A DNA stretch of 25,402 nucleotides from DATJPD01 sp036394195 (GTDB lineage Bacteria > Pseudomonadota > Alphaproteobacteria > CACIAM-22H2). Below the pieces are notes generated by a model. The model was not told the DNA's origin and made no database searches. It was given only the letters and a program-made list of their open reading frames with translations. The translations under genes were made by a program, and so were the position numbers. The first letter of the stretch is position 1. Each line of letters opens with the position of its first letter. Shown here piece after piece: positions 15,132 to 20,981 of this stretch. The stretch lies in the NCBI GenBank assembly GCA_036394195.1, contig DASWFO010000296.1:1-25402 (forward strand), read 5' to 3'.

Positions 15132-16370
15132 TCAAGCCGCCTTGGTCTCCGCGCCCTCTTCCTCGGGCGGGCGGACCCGGCGGAACATGGCCAGCAGGGC
15201 GACGTCGTACGCCACCTTGAGGGCGCCGCCGATCAGGAGCGGCCAGCCGAAGCTGGACATTAGCAGCAGATAACCCGCAATCGTCGGGCTGATCGCCGCC
15301 GCCAGGCTGCGCGGCACGTTGGTCAGGCTCGCCGCGGCCGGACGCTCGGGCGGCGTCACGACGGCCATCACGTAGGACGTCCGCGTCGGCACGTCCATCT
15401 GCGACAGAAAGCTCCGTACCATCAGCAGGCCGATCACGACATGCAGATCGGACGTGAACGGGATCGCCATCATGCATAGATTGGCCGGCAGGTGGGTGAA
15501 CACCATGGTGTTGATGAGGCCGATCCGCCGCGCGATGCGGACCGACACCAGGAACGACGCCGCGGTCAGCAGGTTGGACCAGAACAGGATGCTGGCCGTC
15601 GCCGCGACCGGCAGGTCGAAGACCTGCAGCAGCCACAAGGCGAGAATGGTCTGCACCATGAACCCGCCGCCGAACGAGTCGATGCTGAACAGTGCCACGA
15701 GCCGATAGACCGTGTGGCGCGACGGGCCGAGCGGCTGGCTCTTCTGCGCCTCGGCGTGCACATCCTCGCGGGTGAGTCCCCGATAGCAGAGCGCCGCGGC
15801 CAGGCCGAGCGCGCCGTACGCCGCGAACATGGCCTGCATCGCGCCGACCTCGGTCAGGCCGGGGACGATGCGGCTGGCGAAATCGGGCGCGGCCGCCAGC
15901 AGCGTGCCGACCGCTCCCATGAGCGAGCCGGCGAGGCTGTAATGCGCGAACAGCTCGGTGCGGTCCTTTTTGTCGACCGAGCGCGCGAGGAGCGACTGCT
16001 CGATCGGCAGGAAAATACTGACGTCGCCCGACGCCGGGTTGAGCGTGCCGACGAACGCGATCACCAGCAGCGGCCAAAACGCCTGAACGGTGGCGAACGC
16101 GAGGCCGGTGCACACCATGAGCACGGTCGCCGCCAGCAACGGCCCGCGATGGCCGAAGCGCGCCGTGATCCTGCCGGCGAACAGGGTCAGTGCGGCTGAG
16201 CCCAGCAAGGTCGCCGTGGTGATCACGCCCACGTCGAAGGCGTCGTAGCCGAGCGTCACCAGGTAGGCCGGCAGCAGGATGCTGACGAAGCCGTCGGCGA
16301 GGGCGCGCGCGCCGCGCGCCCAGAGCAGGCGATGGGCATCGGCGGTGGCGGTTTCAGGGAAGATGCGCAA
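15132..16370 (-). CDS. MFS transporter
   Basis: A 412-residue major facilitator with about 12 helices. The first helix region (ALADGFVSILLPAYLVTLGY), the A-loop GRITARFGHRGPLL and the mirrored R-rich loop SVRIARRIGLINT at mid-protein are typical. It starts with TTG at 16370, because a TGA lies four codons upstream; no Shine-Dalgarno is visible, so expression may be weak or leaderless. The last codons are duplicated as the remnant at 7893-7982. The substrate is unknown. Confidence 0.9.
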   Translation of the reverse strand: MRIFPETATADAHRLLWARGARALADGFVSILLPAYLVTLGYDAFDVGVITTATLLGSAALTLFAGRITARFGHRGPLLAATVLMVCTGLAFATVQAFWPLLVIAFVGTLNPASGDVSIFLPIEQSLLARSVDKKDRTELFAHYSLAGSLMGAVGTLLAAAPDFASRIVPGLTEVGAMQAMFAAYGALGLAAALCYRGLTREDVHAEAQKSQPLGPSRHTVYRLVALFSIDSFGGGFMVQTILALWLLQVFDLPVAATASILFWSNLLTAASFLVSVRIARRIGLINTMVFTHLPANLCMMAIPFTSDLHVVIGLLMVRSFLSQMDVPTRTSYVMAVVTPPERPAAASLTNVPRSLAAAISPTIAGYLLLMSSFGWPLLIGGALKVAYDVALLAMFRRVRPPEEEGAETKAA

Positions 16371-16565
16371 GGCGGGAGGTCACAACTCGGTGAGGCAACG
16401 CAGGTGTACGGCCAAACATAGCAGTGATTCGCCCGGCCGGGCTTGAACCAAGCAATTGCCGGGCCTAATCTCTCCGCATGTCGGGGCAAGCAGACCCCCG
16501 GCCTCTTCAAGACGGTCTTCCGTCCAAGCTCTGCTCATTGCCCGATTCGTCGGGGAGATGAGCGC
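16371..16565. other. Divergent intergenic region between MFS and secreted-protein genes
   Basis: A 195-bp non-coding gap. It contains a perfect 12-bp palindrome GCCCGGCCGGGC (16431-16442) and, before the plus-strand gene, GGGGAG at 16551-16556. The sequence TCCGTCCAAGCTCTGCTC at 16519-16536 matches 17 of 18 bases of 9142-9159 upstream of the MATE gene. No clear sigma-70 boxes were found. Confidence 0.4.
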
Positions 16566-17273
16566 ATGGACAGATCGCGACCGACCCCCAATCGATCCTC
16601 TTTCCGCGCTGTCTTTTCCGATTCGATCGCCCTCACGATGGCGATCGCCGGGGTGGCGTTCGCCGCCTTGGCGCAAACCGGGACCAAGGAAGGCACCATG
16701 AATATCAACATCGCAGCCATGGCGGTGGGGCAGCCGCCGCGCTCGTTCGACTCTTTGCTCACCGGGCAGGGGGATGTCGGCACCTGGCTCGTCGTCGAGG
16801 ACGCGACGGCCGAGACTGGCCGCGCGATCGCCCAGGTCAGCCGCGACCGCACCGATTATCGGTTTCCGCTGGCCGTCTATTCCGAGGTCTCGGCTCCCAA
16901 CGTCGACGTGACCGTCCGGTTCAAGCCGGTTGCCGGCGAGGTGGACCAAGCCGGCGGCATTGCCGTCCGCCTGAGCGACGCCAATAACTATTACGTGGTC
17001 CGCGCCAATGCGCTCGAGGATAACGTCCGGTTTTATCGCGTCGTCGACGGCCGCCGGGTCCAGATCAAGGGCGCCAACGTCAAAGTCGCCTCCGGTGTGT
17101 GGCACACCCTGGGCCTGCGCGCCGAGGGCGAGTGGTTCACGATCGCCTGCGACGGCAAGCCGCTCTATACGGTTGAGGACAAGACATTCGCCGGCGCCGG
17201 CAAAGTCGCGCTGTGGACCAAGGCCGACAGCGTGACTCATTTCGACAAGCTCGCGATTTCGAACCCTCGGTAG
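16566..17273 (+). CDS. Secreted LamG/DUF1080-like concanavalin-fold protein
   Basis: A 235-residue protein. The N-terminal about 38 residues (basic start, then SIALTMAIAGVAFAALAQTG) are a signal peptide or anchor. The rest is a jelly-roll of the kind in DUF1080/3-keto-disaccharide hydrolase or LamG proteins: VTVRFKPVAGEVDQAGGIAV, NNYYVVRANALEDNVRFYRV, GVWHTLGLRAEGEWF, DKTFAGAGKVALWTKADSVTHF. Start: ATG 16566 with GGGGAG 9 bp upstream; the first 44 residues are less conserved, and ATG 16698 would remove the signal. It leads a four-gene envelope set. Enzymatic activity is uncertain; ligand binding is as likely. Confidence 0.75.
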   Translation: MDRSRPTPNRSSFRAVFSDSIALTMAIAGVAFAALAQTGTKEGTMNINIAAMAVGQPPRSFDSLLTGQGDVGTWLVVEDATAETGRAIAQVSRDRTDYRFPLAVYSEVSAPNVDVTVRFKPVAGEVDQAGGIAVRLSDANNYYVVRANALEDNVRFYRVVDGRRVQIKGANVKVASGVWHTLGLRAEGEWFTIACDGKPLYTVEDKTFAGAGKVALWTKADSVTHFDKLAISNPR

Positions 17274-17294
17274 TCGACAAGGGGCGACGAGCGC

Positions 17295-18083
17295 ATGGAC
17301 AACGCACGACCATCTCCTGCTCGACGCGGTCCATTCCATTACATGCCAAGGGCAGCGGCGTGGGCTGTCGCCGCCGTCGCATTGACCCAATCGCCGGGCG
17401 CGCTCGCGTACCGCCCGTTCGATGGCACCGATGCCGCCGTCGCGGGGCCCGGCGAGGTCGAAGTGGAGTTCGGTCCCGCCGGAGTTCTCACCGAAGGGTC
17501 GCATCACACCATCATCGCGCCGGCGGTCATCCTGAACTACGGCATCGTGGAGAACTGGGAGGTCGTCCTGCAGGGGCGGGGCGAATTCCCCTATTCACCG
17601 CACCGCGGCCGGACGACGATTCGCGACAACGCGCTGCTTCTGAAGGGCGTGGTCCGCCCGGGCGTGTTGCAGGGCCAGGCGGGGCCCAGCATCGCGACGG
17701 AAGTGGGCGCGCTGCTGCCCGCCATTCACAGCGAAGAGCGTGACGGAGTAGGCGCCAGTCTGGCCGGCATCTTCTCGCAGCGATGGTCGTGGTTCACGGC
17801 GCATCTGAACCTGCAGGCCGCGTTGTCGAACGCGCACGAGCCGGACTATTTCGTCAGCACGATCCTCGAAGGCCCGTTTGATTGGACGGTGCGGCCGGTC
17901 GGCGAAATCGTCTACGAATGGGATGCGGCCGCCGCCGAGACGCGCGTCTCGGGTCTGGCCGGCGCCATCTGGCAGGCCAAGGAGAATCTGGCGTTCGACC
18001 TCGGTGTCCGCGAAGGCCGCACCAATAGCCGTGCCGTCAGCGAGCTCCGGCTCGGCTTCACGCTCGCCTTTTCTCCCTGGTGA
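17295..18083 (+). CDS. Outer-membrane beta-barrel-like protein (MetA-pathway phenol-transport type)
   Basis: A 262-residue exported protein. A signal sequence is visible around residues 17-38 (MPRAAAWAVAAVALTQSPGA, cut after ALA). The mature part is made of alternating strands (VEVEFGPAGVLTEGSHHTII, NYGIVENWEVVLQGRGEF, LRLGFTLAFSPW) and ends in an aromatic residue, as outer-membrane barrels do. It resembles the PF13557 group (transport of phenolic intermediates). Both ATG 17295 and ATG 17343 are possible starts; neither has a strong ribosome site. Its stop overlaps the region just before the propeller gene (8-bp gap to its ATG). Confidence 0.65.
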   Translation: MDNARPSPARRGPFHYMPRAAAWAVAAVALTQSPGALAYRPFDGTDAAVAGPGEVEVEFGPAGVLTEGSHHTIIAPAVILNYGIVENWEVVLQGRGEFPYSPHRGRTTIRDNALLLKGVVRPGVLQGQAGPSIATEVGALLPAIHSEERDGVGASLAGIFSQRWSWFTAHLNLQAALSNAHEPDYFVSTILEGPFDWTVRPVGEIVYEWDAAAAETRVSGLAGAIWQAKENLAFDLGVREGRTNSRAVSELRLGFTLAFSPW

Positions 18084-18091
18084 GGTTCCGC

Positions 18092-19069
18092 ATGTCCAAA
18101 TTGGTCGTCTCGGTTCTGGCGTTGCTCGGCGTGGCCGTGTCCGGCGCTTTCGCGGCGGAGCCGCTGACCTTGGACGTGAAGATCCCCCTCGGCGACGTCG
18201 CCGGCCGCATCGACCACCTGGCGATCGATCTGAGGCGGCAGACCCTCTTCGTCGCCGAGCTGGGGAACGACACCGTCGGTGTCGTGGATCTCGGCCAACG
18301 ACAACTCCGCCATCGCATCACCGGTCTTAAGGAGCCGCAAGGCGTCGCCTATGCGGAGACGGCGGACCTGCTGTACGTCGCGAACGCCGGCGACGGGACG
18401 GTGCGCTGGTACAGGGCGGCGGACTTCGCGCTCGTCGGGACGCTCAAGCTCGGGAGCGACGCCGACAACCTGCGGGTCGACCGGTCGTCTGGCGACGTCG
18501 TCGCTGGCTACGGCACAGGAGCGCTGGCGGTCCTCGATGCCGGCACCGGCCGGAAGAAGGCCGACATCCGCCTGCCGGCGCACCCGGAATCATTCCAGCT
18601 GGCGTCCGACGGTCGCGTGTTCATCAACGTCCCGGATGCCCGGCAGGTCGCGGTGGTCGACCGCGCCGCCGGACGGCAGGTCGCGCATTGGGGCATCGAG
18701 GCCGCCGGCAATTTCCCGATGGCGCTCGATGAAGCCGGCCAACGCCTGATCGTCGCCTATCGCAGCCCCGCCACCCTGGCGATTTTCGACACGGCGAAGG
18801 GCTCCCCGATCGCGTCCTTCCGGACCTGCGACGATGCCGACGACGTGTTCGTCGACGCCCGCCGCCGCCGGATCTACGTGAGCTGCGGCGAGGGCGTGCT
18901 CGCCGTCATCCAGCAGGACGGGACCGGTTATCGCGACGTCGCGCGGATCAAGACCAGTTCGGGTGCCCGCACGTCGCTTTTCGTCCCTGAGCTCGATCGT
19001 CTGTTCCTGGCCGTCCGTACGCGGGGCCGCGAGCCCGCGGCGATCTGGATTTACCGGCCGGAGCTTTGA
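18092..19069 (+). CDS. Secreted YncE-like beta-propeller protein
   Basis: A 325-residue periplasmic propeller. The Sec signal is clear (MSKLVVSVLALLGVAVSGAF, cleaved after FA). Repeated blades read TLFVAELGNDTVGVVDL, LLYVANAGDGTVRWY and RIYVSCGEGVLAVIQ, with RIDHLAIDL at the first blade. Start: ATG 18092 with GGTGAGG at 18079-18085; a GTG at 18080 would put the charged MRFR before the signal. It is a distant paralogue of the cytoplasmic propeller at 12462. It probably binds or monitors a small ligand in the periplasm; no enzymatic residues are recognisable. Confidence 0.86.
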   Translation: MSKLVVSVLALLGVAVSGAFAAEPLTLDVKIPLGDVAGRIDHLAIDLRRQTLFVAELGNDTVGVVDLGQRQLRHRITGLKEPQGVAYAETADLLYVANAGDGTVRWYRAADFALVGTLKLGSDADNLRVDRSSGDVVAGYGTGALAVLDAGTGRKKADIRLPAHPESFQLASDGRVFINVPDARQVAVVDRAAGRQVAHWGIEAAGNFPMALDEAGQRLIVAYRSPATLAIFDTAKGSPIASFRTCDDADDVFVDARRRRIYVSCGEGVLAVIQQDGTGYRDVARIKTSSGARTSLFVPELDRLFLAVRTRGREPAAIWIYRPEL

Positions 19070-19121
19070 GTTTGCCAGAGCTTTGAATTTGGTTGTCGTC
19101 ACAGGAGAAGAGGAGAGACCC

Positions 19122-19865
19122 ATGAGCGAGGAAATGCCACGCCGTGCATTCATCGAAAAGACCGCGACCCTCGCCGGCACGGTTGCTGCCGCCGGCGCGC
19201 TCGGCGCCCCGGCGCTGGCCCAGTCCCAATCCCAAACCCAGGCCCAATCACCATCACCAGGCGGAGTCCCGATGACCTACACGCCGAAGAAACTGCCGTT
19301 CGACCCGGGCCGGATCAAGGGCATGTCGGAGAAGCTGCTCGTCAGCCACTACGAGAACAACTACGGCGGTGCCGTGAAGCGGCTCAACGCGATCGGCGAG
19401 CAGCTGGCAAGCCTCGACTTCGACAAGGCGCCGGTGTTCGTCGTCAACGGCCTGAAGCGCGAAGAGCTGATCGCCACCAATTCGATGATCCTGCACGAGC
19501 TGTTCTTCGACGGCCTCGGCGGGGAAGGGCAGCCGGGCGGGGCGTTGGCCGAGGCGCTGAACCGCGATTTCGGCAGCGTCGCGCGCTGGCGCTCCGAATT
19601 CACGGCGGTGGGCCGGGCACTGGGCGGCGGCTCCGGCTGGGTCATGCTCAGCTATTCGCCGCGCGACCGGCGGCTCGTGAATCAGTGGGCATCCGATCAC
19701 ACCACCAACCTCGCGGCGGGCCGTCCGATCCTTGTCATGGACATGTACGAGCACGCCTATCACATGGACTACGGGGCGGCGGCCGCGAAGTATGTCGATG
19801 CCTTCATGCAGGTGATTCGCTGGGACAATGTCGCCCGGCTGCACGGCGAGGCGCAGCGCGCATGA
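19122..19865 (+). CDS. Tat-exported Fe/Mn-family superoxide dismutase
   Basis: A 247-residue Fe/Mn SOD with a twin-arginine leader (PRRAFIEKTATLAGTVAAAG, ending ALAQ) and a low-complexity linker QSQSQTQAQSPSPG before the catalytic part. The metal ligands are in place: His of SHYENNYGG, His of MILHELFFDGLGG, and Asp plus His of MDMYEHAYHMDYG. The usual KHH after the first His is NNY, and the canonical W of VWEHAY is Y, as in divergent exported members. Start: ATG 19122 with AGGAGAG. Exported SODs detoxify superoxide outside the cytoplasm. It closes the envelope gene set. Confidence 0.9.
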   Translation: MSEEMPRRAFIEKTATLAGTVAAAGALGAPALAQSQSQTQAQSPSPGGVPMTYTPKKLPFDPGRIKGMSEKLLVSHYENNYGGAVKRLNAIGEQLASLDFDKAPVFVVNGLKREELIATNSMILHELFFDGLGGEGQPGGALAEALNRDFGSVARWRSEFTAVGRALGGGSGWVMLSYSPRDRRLVNQWASDHTTNLAAGRPILVMDMYEHAYHMDYGAAAAKYVDAFMQVIRWDNVARLHGEAQRA

Positions 19866-19872
19866 CGCTCGC

Positions 19873-19910
19873 AGGGGTCGGCTGCGCCTGGTCGATCGCA
19901 GCCGATCCCT
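19873..19910 (+). terminator. Strong hairpin after the superoxide dismutase gene
   Basis: Positions 19873-19886 pair with 19897-19910 (14-bp stem, one G-T wobble, 10-nt loop), starting 8 bp after the SOD stop. It is followed by CGAAATAGC rather than a T-run, so classical Rho-independent termination is uncertain. It does separate the SOD unit from the nasT promoter. Confidence 0.5.
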
Positions 19911-19919
19911 CGAAATAGC

Positions 19920-19935
19920 TGGTCTGGAATTTGCA
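19920..19935 (+). promoter_or_regulatory. Candidate sigma-54 promoter for nasT
   Basis: TGGTCTG-GAAT-TTGCA has GG-N10-GC and a perfect TTGCA -12 half; the -24 half is weaker (TGGT rather than TGGC). The start would be near 19946, just before a GAGGTGG (19953-19959). It is less certain than the other three sigma-54 elements of the window. Confidence 0.5.
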
Positions 19936-20041
19936 CACTTGAGGGTGAGCGTGAGGTGGGACGGCCGATCTGACCAAGACTGAGGCACACATCGACACTC
20001 GCGACGACAAGCCCGGCGCCGCAGCGACGGGTCTGCGCGTC

Positions 20042-20608
20042 TTGTTGGTGGACGCGGATCCCGCCCGGGCGGCCGTTCTCAAGGCGGGCCTCACCGATTC
20101 GGGTGCGCGGATCGTCGCCGTTGCCTCGCCCGACGACGATCTTCTCCGCGCGGTGCGCGATGCGGCCCCCGATGTCATCATCATCGATCTCGATTCGCCG
20201 AGCCGGGATACGCTCGAAAGCTTGCGCGCGGTCACCCGCGATCAGCCGCGGCCGATCGTGATGTTCGTCGACAACTCGGACGACCACATGATCGAAGCCG
20301 CGATTCGCGCCGGAGTGAGCGCCTATGTGATCGACGGCCTGCAGGCGAAGCGCGTGAAGCCGGTGCTCGATGTCGCCATTGCCCGGTTCAAGGAATATCA
20401 GGCGCTCCGCGGCGAGCTCGAGAAGACGAAGAACAGCCTCAACGAACGCAAGGCCATCGAGCGCGCCAAGGGCATCCTGATGGATCAGCGCCAGATGACC
20501 GAGGACGAGGCGTACCGGACCTTGCGCAAGCTGGCGATGGACCAGAACAAGCGTCTGGTCGACGTCGCCCAGGCGCTCCTCACCTACGCGCAAGTGCTGA
20601 AGCGCTGA
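20042..20608 (+). CDS. nasT: NasT: ANTAR-domain antitermination response regulator
   Basis: A receiver-like domain (residues about 1-118; acidic pocket around VIIIDLDSPS and the VSAYVIDG loop) followed by an ANTAR RNA-binding domain (about 125-184; ERKAIERAKGILMDQRQMTE, DEAYRTLRKLAM). NasT binds dual hexaloop hairpins in nitrate-assimilation leader RNAs and prevents termination; NasS sequesters it when nitrate is absent. The stated start (TTG 20042) is the first standard codon but cuts the first beta strand (LRVLLVDAD). The frame stays open upstream to 19955, so translation more probably begins near CTG 19970 behind GAGGTGG, giving about 212 residues. A matching leader lies 190 bp downstream. 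Confidence 0.88.
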   Translation: MLVDADPARAAVLKAGLTDSGARIVAVASPDDDLLRAVRDAAPDVIIIDLDSPSRDTLESLRAVTRDQPRPIVMFVDNSDDHMIEAAIRAGVSAYVIDGLQAKRVKPVLDVAIARFKEYQALRGELEKTKNSLNERKAIERAKGILMDQRQMTEDEAYRTLRKLAMDQNKRLVDVAQALLTYAQVLKR

Positions 20609-20623
20609 CCGGCCGCGCCGGTC
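20607..20623 (+). terminator. Short GC hairpin at the nasT stop
   Basis: GACCGGC (20607-20613) and GCCGGTC (20617-20623) form a perfect 7-bp stem with a 3-nt loop, overlapping the last base pair of the nasT stop. CCCCTCTGCC follows rather than T-rich sequence, so termination is possible but not assured. Confidence 0.4.
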
Positions 20624-20771
20624 CCCCTCTGCCGTAATCTTGGTCGCCGCGAACGGCTGGCGCATCAAATTTGTGCAGTGCAACACCGCACCGCCGGCAA
20701 GCGTCGGGGCGGTTCGTCGATCACCGACCAATTTCCGGGATTTTCCCGGGGCTTAGCCGCGCGCACGGGGT

Positions 20772-20787
20772 TGGCATATCGCTTGCG
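20772..20787 (+). promoter_or_regulatory. Sigma-54 promoter of the nasS-nrtABD-nirB operon
   Basis: TGGCATA-TCGC-TTGCG has GG-N10-GC and a near-consensus core. The -12 C at 20786 places the transcript start at about 20798, only 2 nt before the first ANTAR hairpin. Nitrogen-controlled sigma-54 promoters ahead of antiterminated leaders are known for nitrate assimilation operons. Confidence 0.72.
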
Positions 20788-20799
20788 AAGGACCGGTCA

Positions 20800-20864
20800 G
20801 GCGGTCCAACGACGGGCCGCCTCAGTTTCCACACCAGACGAAGTGGCGGGCCAGTGCCGGTCCG
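20800..20864 (+). ncRNA. ANTAR dual-hairpin leader RNA (NasT target)
   Basis: Hairpin P1 (20800-20821) has an 8-bp stem closing the hexaloop AACGAC (20808-20813). Hairpin P2 (20847-20864) has a 6-bp stem closing AGTGCC (20853-20858). Both loops have A at position 1 and G at position 4, the two bases conserved in ANTAR targets. Both stems carry one G-U wobble at the third pair from the loop. A 25-nt linker joins them. The position after a sigma-54 start and beside nasT makes the assignment strong. Confidence 0.78.
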
Positions 20865-20886
20865 GCCAGCGGGCGAGGATGCCTAT

Positions 20887-20910
20887 CCGCGGGACGACGG
20901 TCGTCCGCGG
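20887..20910 (+). terminator. Leader terminator-like hairpin ahead of nasS
   Basis: CCGC (20887-20890), a bulged G, and GGACGA (20892-20897) pair with TCGTCC and GCGG (20901-20910) around a CGG loop. This is a 10-bp GC-rich stem followed by TTGTGCGCCTTTCTTGTT. The T content after it is moderate. It is the best candidate for the attenuator that NasT bypasses. Confidence 0.5.
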
Positions 20911-20981
20911 TTGTGCGCCTTTCTTGTTGGCCGAGCGGCAGAGGATATGACGTGGGCAGCGTGAACGGAGCAGGCGACGTG

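Larger units (their letters stand above)
20609..20981 (+). promoter_or_regulatory. nasT-nasS intergenic control region
   Basis: A 373-bp gap without a gene. In order it holds a short hairpin at the nasT end, a CCGGGA/TCCCGG inverted repeat (20735-20740 / 20744-20749), a sigma-54 promoter (20772-20787), two ANTAR hairpins (20800-20821 and 20847-20864), a terminator-like hairpin (20887-20910) and AGAGGA (20940-20945) before the first possible nasS start. No NtrC consensus pair was recognised by eye. Confidence 0.6.

Noticed and set aside
16400..16414. Minus-strand GG-N10-GC (TGGCCGT-ACAC-CTGC) as a sigma-54 promoter for the MFS gene
   Set aside because: Only the invariant dinucleotides and TGGC fit; the rest of the core disagrees with the consensus.
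16431..16442. GCCCGGCCGGGC palindrome as an operator
   Set aside because: A 12-bp all-GC palindrome is not rare in such GC-rich DNA and has no partner site.
19221..19258. CCCAAT/CCCAGG-type hexamer run in the SOD gene as a regulatory repeat
   Set aside because: It is in frame and encodes the Gln/Ser-rich linker after the Tat signal; no sign of another role.
20660..20695. GTGC/GCAC elements as an NtrC enhancer site for the nrt promoter
   Set aside because: The half-sites are in the opposite order to the NtrC consensus GCAC-N7-GTGC, so they do not fit.
20790..20807. GGACCG-GTCAGG-CGGTCC as the first ANTAR hairpin
   Set aside because: Its loop lacks A1/G4, and the predicted sigma-54 start (about 20798) falls inside it, so it would not be in the RNA. 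The 20800-20821 hairpin fits instead.
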